64,000 bases of DNA from Endocalyx cinctus (GCA_001600455.1 BCKC01000001.1:2134441-2198440), one strand, 5' to 3'. Counted from the first letter of the stretch, positions 46,168 through 58,226 are shown. The notes: generated by a model not told the origin, from the sequence alone. Made by a program: numbers and translations.

Positions 46168-46618
46168 ACCCGTTTTTAATTTTGGATCTGGCTTTCATGT
46201 ATAGGATAGAAGAAAAGTAACAACATTGGAAAGCACACATTTGGGGAATATTTTTCAATCAAATTTAATTTAATGTAGTATATTAATTTATTTCCTACTC
46301 ATACGAACGCTATACGTTCTGTATGCCGGCTTCTATTTGGGGGTATCGTAACTAACTTAGGTTAGGATACCTGAAAGTTATTGAACTTGATGGCAAAGAA
46401 ACTTACCTCTCTCCCGATTTAAGTTTAACTTTCGCAAATGCTCTCACACTGCTACTCACTAGACGGTTCCGTGATGATATATGAGGCTTGAAAATGAGCA
46501 GACTAGCATATATCGTCATGTACTAAGCGGCTATATCACCCTGATATAGTTACAGAGTCATGCCACGTCGCCTGTTTCTTGTAAGAATTATCCGAATTTG
46601 TGGGAAGAGATGAATATC
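46168..46618. other. Spacer between convergent genes
   Basis: About 450 bp, AT-rich, nothing recognised. Confidence 0.5.
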
Positions 46619-47680
46619 TCATTCCGTTCGAGGTCGTTTCGATTCTCCATTCTCACCATTGGCATGGCCGTTCACGCCATCTTGCTCAACCTCTTCTCGT
46701 CCACGTACGCGACCGGCACCATCGCCGAGTTCGCCGCTGACACCGTTCTCGTCTCTCCAATTGCCGTTTTCGTCGAAATATTCGTGTACGTTGTCCGCGG
46801 TGATCCAACCGGAGCTGCCGGGCATGGGAGGTGGCAGACCTCCGTTCATGTTGCCTAGGAACACGCCTGGTAGACCGTCGACTCCGCCTTCGACATCTCC
46901 CTCGAATACGATACGGTCCGCATTATCTTCGTAATAATCCTCATCCTCTTCATCCCCCTCTTCGCGCGGGTCCGGGTTGAGGTTTGAACAGGCCGAGATC
47001 TGGTTGAACAAGGCATTGGCTCGGTCGGTGTTGAGGGGGTCGATGGTCAAGTCTTCCGACGTAGAATGGTCTCTGGGCAAGCATTTGCTAGGAACGAGGG
47101 TAAGTTCGATTGGATCAAAACTTTCTTCATCATCCGCGCCCGAACCCGAGATCTCAATTTGCATGTAGACACCAATGAACTTGTGCGCGCCATCGTCGGG
47201 CTTCTCTAAATGACGGAAATTTTTGATCGCATGAAGGGTGATGGCGGGGTAAGGGATTTCGATGCCAGTGCCGGTGTTGTGGGAGAAAATTGTCAATTTG
47301 CTACACATTTATTATGGTTAATATATAAAATATAAACTGTCATATGTCACGGCTAGAGAATTGAATCAAATAACTACTTACTTGGATCCTACGAAGACCT
47401 CAACTTTTTCCTCGCGCATATGCTTTCCGCTGTTGTTCTCAAGAGCATAACATTCGGGTGCGCTAGGGTGAAGGGAAGCATCTTCATCGGTAGACGGTTT
47501 AGAGAAGAAAAATAGACGGTCGCATTGCTCGTTGGAAACCCAGGCTTTCACTTTGTCGTCGTGATAATGCAAGACGGGCTTTCCGTCGAAGAATGTTTGG
47601 GGTGTTTGAGTTTCATACTCGCTAAGAGGTTGAAAATCATTGTCGGCTGAAGGACAACTCTTAATGACCGTAGACAGCAT
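46619..47680 (-). CDS. ICln / Voldacs-family protein (chloride-conductance regulator, methylosome subunit homologue)
   Basis: Exons 47680-47382 and 47300-46619 give 326 aa. The frame extends to a TTG four codons upstream, but the first ATG is at 47680. The intron (GTAAGT...GTAG, 81 bp) joins VFVGSN to KLTIFSHNTG. The PH-like ICln domain is recognisable: TPQTFFDGKPVLHYHDDK, GSNKLTIFSHNTGTGIEIPYPAITLHAIKN, then VYMQIEIS and an ELTLVP strand. A strongly acidic segment (EEGDEEDEDYYEDNADR) and a charged tail follow, as in the family. In animals ICln chaperones Sm proteins during snRNP assembly; the yeast relative is Lot5. The fungal role is inferred. Confidence 0.88.
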
Positions 47681-48156
47681 GGTCACAGACAAATTATAGA
47701 ATAGCCTTCTGCAAATTTGTTGTGTTAGGAAGGCTTTGTCCTATTCAAAGACTATGATTTATGGATACGAATTTATGATGGTGCTCTACAAGCTCTAACA
47801 AGGATGTGTAAATATGTTAGTGGGGCAATAACGATTATCGTTATCGATAACACGTTCCCTACCGTCTGTTGAGATTGAGAGCAGAATGAGGTAGGTACGA
47901 AGTACTATACTGTGTACGTAAGTAGATTGGAATCGGGATAATACTTCCAGTCACGTGCTATCCTTGTACCAGAACCTCGGCTTATTGAATATTGCAACTG
48001 GGTCCTACCTAGTACTTGGTTCATCATCTAACGAACTCTTAACTCTAGTATTTTATGATCTCACTGATTAACCGGGGTGAATTTAACTCTGGTCAATATA
48101 AAAAAGGATAGATAGATATTTTATAGGAAAACAACAAATAATCTCATATAAACACA
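47681..48156. promoter_or_regulatory. Divergent promoter with overlapping palindromes
   Basis: 476 bp separate divergent start codons. At 47828-47844 ATAACGAT and ATCGTTAT flank one T, and this overlaps a perfect 12-bp palindrome (GTTATCGATAAC, 47840-47851). The pair could be a binding site for a dimeric regulator; no factor is assigned. Confidence 0.45.
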
Positions 48157-48851
48157 ATGCGCGACGATCGTAAGTTATTCTCTACTCGAGTTCCCCAAAC
48201 AGAATCCCCCCCATACTTAAACGAAATTCCCCCCAACCCATCCTTTTAGGCACGCATCCGCTCTTGGCGCAGGTTCCCCTGACCGTGTCGCCCTTCGTGA
48301 CGCTCCCCACGGCGGCGACGCTGCCCTACACGTACAAGGCGATGCCGTCCACCTTGCCGCCTCCGGCGACGGGGATCATCTCGACCGTCAGCGGCGGGGA
48401 CCAGCAGAAGCCCAAGTACGTAGTCTCGACGTCGGGCCACGCCGCCCACCCGGACGACATCGTGGCCTCGTGCCGCGCCCTGCAGGCCCACGTGGCCAAG
48501 CTGCAGGAGGACGCCGAGCGCGAGCTGACCGAGCTCGAGGACAGGATCCACGCCCGCGAGCTCGCCGAGAAGAGACGCGTCGCCCCCGGGTGGCTGGACA
48601 GCGACGCCCGCCTGCTTCAGCCTACGAGGAATTCTTTAGCGGCCGCCGCTTCTACCGACGCTCCCGCTTCTGGTTCCGGTCCTCCTCCGAGTTACGGTGG
48701 CGGATTCGAGATGATGGGTCCCGCCGAGGCTGAAGTCGCCGGTCAGTTCGCGGAGATGAGCAGGGCCGAGAGGGAAGGTGCTAGTGAGATGGCTGGTGAG
48801 GAGCAGGGAGAGGCGATGGATCGCGCTTTTGGTGGTATGAGGTTAAATTAA
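48157..48851 (+). CDS. Small coiled-coil protein, function unknown
   Basis: A 13-nt first exon (48157-48169: ATG plus three codons and one base) is followed by an 80-bp intron (GTAAGT...TTTTAG) and exon 2 at 48250-48851, giving 204 aa. Without the tiny exon the frame has only a TTG start, so the splice model is preferred. The N-terminal half is Pro/Thr-rich (VPLTVSPFVTLPTAATLPYTYKA). Residues about 95-150 form a charged heptad-like helix (SCRALQAHVAKLQEDAERELTELEDRIHARELAEKRRV). The tail is Ala/Gly/Glu-rich. GC content is clearly higher than in the neighbours. Family not recognised. Confidence 0.72.
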
Positions 48852-49302
48852 AATACATGAGCGATTTGAGCGGGAGGCGTATTATCATGTTTCTGCTTCA
48901 TCATGGAGTTAAAGGTGGCATCGTGGGAGACTGCTATTTTTGGTGCTACAGCATGTCGATAACCTAGGCGTTACGGATGATTTTACCTTTTCACATATCG
49001 CACTTTGAAATCACGTGTAAAGCAGAACTGGAAATAGTCAAGATTATAAATAGTAAATGACTTTTGTCTATCATTCTTTGTATTACGTTGCACGTTATTA
49101 ACGTTTCTAGATGTGTTCCTTAAATCATAAATATGTACATGAAAATGGACTTTATCTAAACAGTTAAAATCCCAAAAGTAGATAACTAGATCCAACAAAT
49201 CCGGCGATAAACATGAACATCTAGTGGAAGACATCATAGATAATTGCCGGTTTCGATTCGTAGACCCTGGGATTGGGTACTGTGTCTTCATCCACAGACC
49301 AT
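48852..49302. other. Spacer between convergent genes
   Basis: About 450 bp, AT-rich, nothing recognised. Confidence 0.5.
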
Positions 49303-49847
49303 TTATTTCTTGTCGGGCAAGCTGTCAATGGTGATGCTGATGGGAGTGACGGTCTGACCGCAAACCATGGTAGGACCGCCACCAGCGCGGCAGTAAGTGG
49401 GGACCTCACCCTCACCGTAGAAGCCGATACTGCAAAAAGAATAACCCAGTCAGTACATAAGAAAAAAAAAAAAAAAAAAAACTTGAACTAGATAATTAAT
49501 AAGATAAAAAAAACTTACCCGAGGCCGAGACCGTGGTAGAGGCGAAGAGCGAAGCTGGAGGAGCTGCTGCCGGGGTAGAGGGCGAAGCTGTAGGTGGTAG
49601 ACCCGCAGGGGAAGACCTCGGAGGGAACGGAGGTGGAGGCCGAGCAAGTGAGGTTCTGGGCGGCGTCACCGTTGAGGACGAAGGAAACACCGTCGACGAC
49701 GGCGTCGGTGGTGCCGTTCACAAGAGCCTCGTGAACGTAGAACTCGGTGATCGAGATGTTCTCGGTCATGTTGGCGGACTCGGCGGTGGGCAGAGCCGAG
49801 ACGGCGGCAGCACCGAGGAGGACGGAAGCAAGAGTCTTGGCGAACAT
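49303..49847 (-). CDS. Small secreted AltA1-like protein
   Basis: Exons 49847-49519 and 49429-49303 give 151 aa; the 89-bp intron is GTAAGT...GCAG. A signal peptide (MFAKTLASVLLGAAAVSA) is followed by a beta-rich mature domain with four cysteines: LTCSAS, FPCGS, TYCRAGG and MVCGQ. The order ITEFYVHEA, VSFVLNGDAAQNLTCSAS, SFALRLYHG, GEGEVPTYCRAGG, and a final beta strand ending SLPDKK matches the AltA1 family as I remember it, including CRAGG. Two disulfides are likely. Family members are extracellular, abundant in spores or infection structures, and include plant-immunity elicitors; a role here is inference. Confidence 0.82.
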
Positions 49848-51284
49848 ATTGACGGTGGTGGTGATAATTATTAAGGTTGTGTGGTATTAAAGTGTGTTGA
49901 TTAAATAGAGGTAACTTTTGGTTTTTAAGCGATAGTCAAATGTATTGAGCGAATGTGAGATGATGGATGAGTAAAACAAAAAGGATTCTTTCAGTCGTAG
50001 ATGCGCAACTTATATACACATGAGTCCCCTTTTCGTCAATCGATCCAACCTCGTATTAATCGATCATAAGAGGTAGCCTGAGCGAGGAGTCCCATAAAAT
50101 GGAGCGTCCGGATTTGTGTTTTGATTAGACGTCATAAACAATGAAGCTGCGAGAAGCATCGTTGAGACCCGCAAAAAGATCGACTTTTCATCGCCCATCT
50201 CGGCAGTCTAATCCGGAATAAGAGCGTTACATCGTGGGGATTGGGCTTCCCGGACCCTGTAAAAAGCGTCCTTTTTAGTCAGTTTATCACATAACACTAA
50301 TATTTAATGGGTATTACCATCACCTAGGATACCCTTAGCATAAAACAGACAGGGTGCTAAGTTACTTTGTCCTCGTTCATTGCCAAGTTTTGATAGCTTC
50401 TTTTGGTTTAATTTTGGTAAATACGAGGGTTACGATGGACCTCGGTTGCCACTTGGTATGGTGATCTTTTTTTTTTTTGTCTTTTCAAAAGACAATAGCA
50501 TTACAACATTATTCATTGATCACCTTAAAATCTACTGACGATGCCGTGGATCCGTAGACCATGTGGCTATACATTACCCGTATTGACCTCACTTTTTGCC
50601 AACGGATTCCATCACCGTGGACCATCTTAAGAGCTTACATACATAGTACATTACATAATTAGACTACATCCATGGATGATGTTTTTTTTTTTTTTTTTGC
50701 AGATCTTTCTTGTGGTAGTACCTGCGTGTACATAGTAGTGAAATCTCTTTTTTGATTTTATTTTCTACTTGTAGAGCCTATGCCAATAACATAAAACGTC
50801 CCAGTTTCACTATCCACTTAGTATAGACGATGACAATTATACTTGTACTTGCAGCTTGTAATAACTTTATCTCCTAATATTCTATACCATCTGTTTGGTT
50901 TCGATGAGTAATAATATTTCTATTATTAGGTAAATCATTAATGCTTTCTTTCTTCCTTGTGTTGCACGATAGATTTAAGGGAGATTAGCTAATTACGATG
51001 AGATCTCACCACCGCATTCGGCAATATTATATGGTGGGCGAAAACATTTTAGGTATATCATGCTCCCTCTCAGAGTGTCACGTTCTACTATGTAGTGAAG
51101 CGCTATACGAACTTGATCCCGGTCTTCGGTCGGCGCAACCGGAAAATTGCATGTTTTGTTCTTTTGAACTTAACTGATCATATAACTGATCATGTTGGCC
51201 CGTACTCGAGACTAGGCTTTCGGAATTCGTGAGAGGCGATAGCGTCGACATGGATCCTTAGGCAAACCCGACTCCCCTTTTTTC
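49848..51284. other. 1.4-kb AltA1-gene promoter and downstream spacer
   Basis: Region between two minus-strand genes. Poly-T runs at about 50470 and 50683-50698; no gene seen. Confidence 0.55.
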
Positions 51285-51939
51285 TTAATATTGGTAGCTC
51301 TTTCTCTTCTCCTGCAACGTTCCACCGGAGTTATCAACGAACCACTGATGGAGCGGGTCCTTCTGTTTCGGTTTCCACTTGAGCTTCTCCACAACCGCAC
51401 TCGACCCGCGGCTCCGCCGGCTCGATACGATGCCTCCGCCGGAGCTTCTCGCTGCTATTTTACTATCTTCATCACTCTCTAGTGATGTTCTTGGTTTGGC
51501 GCTTTCGATTGATCTTCTAGCCTTGTTGCTCTCGTTGTTTGACTTTATTCGTCTGCCTAGCTTGAAAAGGTTGAAAGATGACGATGTGCTTGCAGGTGAT
51601 GTGGGGGTGTCCGGCTCTGACGTAACTGACGTCTGTTTGGCGAAAGGGCTCTTCAGATTGTATGTGGCCTGTGAGTACTGTGTCACGAGAGAGAGAGAAA
51701 ATTCAAAAAAAAAAAAAAGAGGAAGGGCTATTGTGCGACAAGAGACTTACCGATGCAGGATCCTTAAAAATATCAGAAAGTCTTTCTTTTCTCACATATG
51801 ACCAAGATTCCCGCTTGTCAGACGATGCTCCAGACGCCGGGTGAGTGCCTGATTCCTTGCCTTCTAGTAGACTTGAAGATCTATCGCATTCGTTTTGATC
51901 AATCGTTGGAGTATGCGGAGGACTTGTGTGACCGCTCAT
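51285..51939 (-). CDS. Small Ser-rich disordered protein, function unknown
   Basis: Exons 51939-51751 and 51668-51285 give 190 aa with an 82-bp intron (GTAAGT...ACAG, phase 0). The protein is hydrophilic: HTSPPHTPTIDQNE at the start, a central basic Ser-rich region (RRSIESAKPRTSLESDED, RRSRGSS) with many SP/TP sites, and a C-terminal motif LKWKPKQKDPLHQWFVDNSG that looks conserved. No domain recognised. It may be regulated by phosphorylation; inference only. Confidence 0.75.
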
Positions 51940-52881
51940 ATTTTATGAAATTGTGTGGTCGCAAAAGAAGAAATCGCCAGCATCGATTGATAGGTCAAGA
52001 TCTCATGAAGGCAGCAGGCGACACTAAATGCTGACAAAATCTAAAATAGATAAATTTATAGTCGAAAAGCTTTAACCATGACTTCGCGAAAGTATTAACA
52101 GTGGTGAATGTGATGGAATAAGCAGTGGCATAATCTCTTAAGAAGTGCGTGATTCACTGGATTCATTATGTATTAACAAACATCAGCCTAGTCAGAGATA
52201 GCGCACGATATTTAGTCGGATGAGAATAATGTGTAGTAATTGAAGAGTGCTAATTGCTGTAAACAATCAGATGAAGTGGCAAGAACTAGAATCGATGCCA
52301 AATGAACGAAGTGATGAAAACAATAGAGGCAAGAGGTCAGTCCCAATAAACAAATTAAATTTCTACTTACTTTGAGTCTATACAGAAAGCTCTCCGAGAA
52401 TGTATGAATCGCATCACTCAATATGTGGATAAGCTCTATCAAAAGCGGAGTCATGTAATTGAATTAGAACTTCACCTCTTTTCTATACATTTTCGTGTCA
52501 TACGTATTATTAAATAGCCTCACTGGATTTACAATTGGTTGTGACACAGGATAGCTACATAGGCGCAAGGATTGAAGTCAGAGGTAAACACCCCCTAAGC
52601 TACCAGGGCTACCAGTACCTGTTTCTTTTCTTTTTCATCTTTTTTTTTTTTTTTTTAAAGACATTAGTTTTAAAACTGTCGACCGTAAGCCGTAGTATTC
52701 ATTGTCTTTAGGCGACGTGGAATACTTCTATTGGGATGTTGGAAATGTCATAGATTGCTTACTATATCCATATGATGTGATGTGAAGATATTTCCACCGA
52801 TGCTTAGGAAGATATGACACACAAGGGTATTTGATGATGTATGTATATGAGGTTAGGTAAATCGGATATCTCACCAATGTT
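51940..52881. other. Intergenic region
   Basis: About 940 bp between two minus-strand genes; a poly-T run at about 52638-52656; no gene supported. Confidence 0.5.
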
Positions 52882-54094
52882 TTATATACTACCTTCTGAG
52901 TTGTACTCAAAATCATTAGGCACTTTTAGGGGTCCGTCCGCCTCGGAGTCCGGGTCTATTTCCACGGCCGTCGATACCGAACTCTGCTCTCCGCTTCCTG
53001 AGCTCTGGTTTTCTGTCGTCCGTCCCAGGAACTTGGTCATGGATTCAGCCCACTCCCAAGGACGCTGTTTCCCGCCTGGAAGTCCGTTAAAGTATTCCCA
53101 CCCCATAACACCACCGAAGTTCGGGAACATATGACGTAGAGTTGCTAATATCGGCCCAATAACCTCAAAGGGTACGAAGCCTGGGCCGTTTTCCGGAGTT
53201 GTGACAAGACCAATGACAACTTTCTCGACGGGCCAGCCTTTCGAGGCAAACATCTCATCTGTGAATTATAAGCATCGGGGTTTTAAAATTGAAAGATAAA
53301 ACGTCAATTTGAAGAGAAGAACAGCGACATCGACAGAATAAGCCCATCTCTCTAGCCGGCGAAGAGAGTTTGGTCTACTTACTGCAATAATGTTAGCATG
53401 AAAAGTGATAACTGAAAGACGGTCGACATGAACAATACGAGTGATTGGATATTGAAAGATATACATACCACATGATGGTATTACCGGCATCTCCCCAACC
53501 GCAGTAGAATTGTGTGTTATACCAGGAAATGCGGTCTCCGCGCATCACTTCGAGTGCTTCATAATCGAAGCCACTAAGGTTCCGTCGCGGATCCAGAAGA
53601 GCAGTCGCAACAGGCGCGAGAGTGATAATAAAGCCGGGGCCGAAATCTGCCCGTAACCTGTCAATGAGGCGAACGACGCCTTGTAGCGACATATGTTCTT
53701 CGACATCTAGGTCAAGGCCCTGTAGACCTCGGTCTCGGATGAGTTGGTACAAGGGTGCATAGTATCGTTCAAATGTAGCTTGATCTTTGTCTAAACGTTC
53801 AAAGGAGCCCTTTGCAGCTCCTCCTAGCATACCACAAACGGTGATCCCACTAGCTTGAGCGATACGAAGCTCGGCCCAAAAGGAAGTGTACCTTGGATGA
53901 GAGGGAGGATGATCGTTTAGCGTCAAGACATTCGGGTCTTCATTGATATGAATTGCAGCGATTATGATATGTGAGACTGAGGTGTTAGGCTGTGTAATCA
54001 GAGGTAGTATAGATATCAGGTTTCCTTCTGGGTCATGGATTGTTTGATGATAGAGCACCAAACGAGGAAGTGAACTTCTAGAAGTCGATGTCAT
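52882..54094 (-). CDS. GH18 (chitinase-like) protein with a stwintron
   Basis: Exons 54094-53470 and 53258-52882 give 333 aa. The frame extends upstream only to a TTG, so the ATG at 54094 is used. The TIM-barrel signature is QGLDLDVEE: Asp128, Asp130 and the catalytic acid Glu132 are kept, while the first Asp of DxxDxDxE is Gln125. Other barrel strands: RLVLYHQT, VSHIIIAAIHI, ITVCGMLGGA, ISWYNTQFYCGWG, KVVIGLVTTP and GGVMGWEYFNG. No signal peptide, so probably intracellular; the substrate may be chitin or another GlcNAc polymer. No single GT-AG intron restores the frame; a nested [D1,2] stwintron does (53259-53469), giving ...NTIM-Y-EMFASKGW. If that splice model is wrong the gene is broken. 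Confidence 0.85.
53259..53469 (-). other. [D1,2] stwintron in GH18 gene
   Basis: Internal intron 53468-53382 (87 nt): donor GTATGT, branch GCTAAC, acceptor GCAG. It lies between the first G (53469) and TAAGTAG (53381 onward). Removing it creates GTAAGTAG, an ideal donor for an external intron of 124 nt ending TTCACAG at 53259. The second splice joins ATG-T to AT-GAG in frame. Confidence 0.75.
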
Positions 54095-54916
54095 AGTAGC
54101 AGACTGATTCCGGAAACCGAGTCGCCGCGATTCAAATCCCGTCAATTTAATGAATAAGTTTATAAGCCTCTATGAAGAATAGATAATATCTTCACAAGAG
54201 TGGAGAGAATTGCGAAGTGTTTCTAGGTTAATTATGTTTGCTTATTAGAAAAGGTTCAACCTAGCTAATTTCATAATACCGTTTTATATCATGAGATGAA
54301 TTATTATCTACTTAGTAAAATATCTCAATTATGATCAAGCCTAATTCAGTAAATAGTCTCAAACAAACAACGTGTTTGTTTTATACTAAGTATAATTTAC
54401 CTGATCGTTTTCCTTCCTATTTCTAAGTATTTGAAAACTTCATAAGTTTTACCATATTTCTAAACCCTGCACACCTATTATTACTGCTACCTAGCAGCCT
54501 GGGCATCAGTGGATAATAAAGGTCAAAGCAGATTCAAAATAACAGCCAGTCTGCACATCATATGCAATAAATGAATTTTTAGTGGAGTTTACTGCACTGG
54601 CAGACTGGCAGAACTGGATCTGATCTTGTTTCCCTGTTTGCTTAAGTAAACATTAAGGGTCCAGTAGTTTTATTAAAATACTTAAGCTCTTATTCTATTT
54701 TATTTTTCTCACCTTCTTCTCCCTTACTTTCTCTTCTTGTAAACATAAACAAAAACCAAAAGAATAATAATAATAAGGGATAACATGTTGGATTTGGATT
54801 CCTGATGTAAATCAAAATATTATATCTCATATATTTAACTCAATGAGGGAAGAAAAATCTAGAGAACCCAAGAGGAAGGTCTAATAATTAAGACCCCTCA
54901 ATACGTCTTTGACGTC
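54095..54916. promoter_or_regulatory. Divergent promoter region, GH18 / syg1
   Basis: About 820 bp of very AT-rich DNA between divergent genes; no specific element named. Confidence 0.5.
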
Positions 54917-57900
54917 ATGAAGTTTGCTAAAGAACTAGAAAAAGATGCCGTTCCAGGTAAGATACGAATATCTGATCTGATACTACATGACGATCCGATA
55001 CAACAGCGCATGCTAATCTGTTACCTATTTAAGAATGGAGAATAAAATATCTGAATTATAAGGCCGGGAAAAAATACGTGAAGGCTATATCTCGTGCCGC
55101 CAACCGTGCCAACGCCACTCCGCATAGTTTGGGGAGAAGAGCAACCGGTAACATTCCACCGCTTAAAACGCCATCTCAATATCGTCCAAGTCCTTTGAAT
55201 CAAAGGCAAAATGGAGTTCAAAGCGAAGATGCGGCCATCAAGCAGCCACCAACTGTTCAACCGCTACCTATTCCTGCTCGTACGGAGCAGCAACCTTTGA
55301 CCGGTTCAGTTGGCAACGATACAAATTATGGGAGCTTCGTTCCTACTCCTCCGTTTCAGTCACCTCTAGCCCAGGTAGAGAGTCGCAATGAGTTTGAATT
55401 GCCAGGCCCTGCAATTAGTGTTAATGACCAACCGCCGAAGCCAACCAATACACTAAAAAAGACGCTCAGTCGCTTGGCCGTGCAGCGTAGCCTAACGAGC
55501 GATATCACTCCTCCCTACTCTGCCGCCCTTCCACTTACTAGTCCTTTTTCTCCGACCGGAACGCCTCACGGTCTACGCCGCATATTTTCAGCCGGATATC
55601 ATTCATCTGGGAGCGGAGAGCATGGCAGCCCTGCCTACCCACTGCAGGGGCTTGATGTAGTACGTTTACGAGAAAAGGAGTTTTTTGATTTCTTAGACAG
55701 CGAATTAAAGAAAGTCGAGACTTTCTACCATCAAAAGGAAGAACAAGCTGGGATACGTCTGAACGCTTTACGAGAGCAGCTACATGAGATGCGAAATCGT
55801 CGCGTTGACGAACTAGCTGAGATGAGGCGACGGAAGGAACATGGAGAAACGAGTTCCGATGATGGAACCAGCCCGCATGCTCACCACGAAGGACCACAAA
55901 AATGGATAATTGATCCAATTCGAACAAAAATATTCAAACCCGGCGCCAATTCAAAAGCCCTTTCCCAAATGCCTCCAACTCCCGTATTTGGGAATTTGGG
56001 GGCAGATGCGAGAAGAGATTACATTCGAAAACCGCTGGGTCATGATGTTCCCTACCATAAAGCCAAGCGGAAGCTGAAGTTGGCACTTCAAGAGTTCTAT
56101 CGTGGCCTCGAATTGCTGAAGTCTTACACTTTGCTCAATCGTACAGCATTTCGAAAGCTTAACAAGAAGTATGACAAGGCAGTTAATGCGCAGCCCCCGA
56201 TGCGCTATATGAATGAAAAGGTCAACAAAGCTTGGTTCGTAACCAGCGATATAGTTGATGGCCATATTCGCGCTGTTGAAGACCTTTATGCTCGATACTT
56301 CGAGAAAGGAAATCATAAAGTCGCTACAGCAAAACTTCGTCGCGCAACTAAGCGGCCCGGTGACGAGTCCGGCGTCGTATTTCGGAATGGGTTGTTCATC
56401 GGCACTGGTGCCGTCTTCTCAGTCCAGGGCTTGGTCTATGGCGCTCAGCTCCTGTTTGATGAAGATCCAGTGATGCGACAACAAACCAGCTTCTTGTTAC
56501 AATTATACGGAGGCTATTTCTTGATACTTCTCTTATTCTCCTTATTTTGCATTGATTGTTACATGTGGACGGCGAATAAGATTAATTACCCTTTCATATT
56601 CGAATTCGATGCCCGGAACAACCTGGATTGGAAAGAGCTCGCTAGCTTTCCAAGCTTCTTTCTATTCTTATTTGGCATCTTCTTTTGGCTGAATTTCTCC
56701 AGGTTCGGGGCGCAATATCTGTATCTGTATTATCCCGTCATCTTGGTCTTCATTTCCCTGGTGATAATTCTTTTCCCTGCTCGAGTATTGTGGCATAAAA
56801 GCAGGAAATGGTTTGCATATTCGCACGTAAGTTCATTCTCTATTTGACCCGCTTAAGAATGCGCAGTGCTGATCAGTAGAAGTATCGTCTTTTCTTTGCC
56901 GGTTTGTATCCTGTGGAATTCCGAGATTTTTTCCTAGGCGACATTTATTGCTCTTTAACATACGCCACATCTGTAAGTTTCCAGACATTATGGGCGGCTG
57001 ATTATGATATACACGGCTAACAAAATGATTTAAGAATGTCGAGTTATTCTTCTGCTTGTATGCACATTATTGGAATGATCCCCCGCAATGCAACTCAGGA
57101 CACTCTCGTCTGTTGGGCTTCTTTGGAGCCCTGCCACCGATCTGGCGTGCTTTGCAATGCATTCGTCGTTACCGTGATACCAAGGACTGGTTTCCCCATC
57201 TTGTCAACTTGGGTAAATATGGCATGACTATTCTCTCAGCCGTCACCTTGTCCCTTTACCGCATTGAAGGATCACACACCAACTTTCTTCTTTTCGTTAC
57301 TTTGTCTATAATTAATAGCATTTATACTTGTAAGACTGCCCTTCTATGCTATGAAAACGTTGTGCTTAGTGAAGGTATCTCTAACCATGGTTTTTATCGT
57401 CTCAGCGATTTGGGATCTATTCATGGATTTTTCCCTCCTACAAGCCGATGCTCGTCATCGCTTTTTAAGAGACATCCTCGGGTTCAGGCGCCGTTGGCTC
57501 TACTATGCAATCATGATAATCGACCCTATCTTGCGTTTTGGCTGGATTTTCTACGCTATCTTCACCTATGATAAGCAACATAGCACGGTCGTGTCATTTT
57601 TGGTGTCGTTTGCCGAAGTCATTAGACGTGGCATGTGGGCTCTCATTCGCGTTGAGAATGAACATTGCACCAACGTAGCGCAGTATAAGGCAAGCCGCGA
57701 TGTGCCACTGCCGTACCGTCTCGACTACGAACCTCTTGTGGTACATGCCGATACAGACGAGTTCACGGATCAGGGGCGCAGCGACAAGGTTTACGACGAC
57801 GGTGTTGCCGCAGTAGCGGCAAACGGGACCGACATGGGTGCATCTATGCGAGACAGCGAAAGATTAGGTACGGCAGACAGATCAGAACAACAGGAACAGG

Positions 57901-58226
57901 GACGGCCAATATCTTCAGCCAGACAAGACGAGGAAACTGGAGGATTACGACAGCGGAGAAAATCAGAAGTAGTACGAGGAAAATCTATTCGGGGTATCAT
58001 GGCTGCAGCGCATAGGAAAGACTTCGAGAAAAAGCGTCGTCCGGTGCAAGAGCACTCGGCTGCCGGGCACGACATAGACAGTCCCACAGATGTGGACGCA
58101 CTACGTAACATTCATAGTGACGATGATGACGAGGACGAAGACGAAGCGGGAAGTTTGCTCGAAGAGAGGATGGAACTTAGAAGGGCCGAGCGCTTGGTTA
58201 GAAGCGGCGAGGATAGCGATGATTGA
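54917..58226 (+). CDS. syg1: SPX-EXS phosphate transporter/signalling protein, SYG1/XPR1 family
   Basis: Exons 54917-54956, 55034-56826, 56880-56972, 57035-57329 and 57406-58226 give 1013 aa. The exon-3 acceptor could be 3 nt later (56883), removing one Lys. The SPX domain starts at residue 1 (MKFAKELEKDAVPEW-RIKYLNYKAGKKYVKAI), is split by a low-complexity insert, and resumes with EKEFFDFLDSELKKVETFY and AKRKLKLALQEFYRGLELLKSY...LNKKYDK. Membrane segments follow from about residue 430. The EXS domain shows AGLYPVEFRDFFLGD, NPPQCNSGHSR-like NDPPQCNSGHSR, and SIWDLFMDFSLLQ. The tail is acidic (DDDDEDEDEAGS). Family role: inositol-pyrophosphate-sensing phosphate export or homeostasis. All splice junctions fall in conserved motifs and match. 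Confidence 0.94.
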
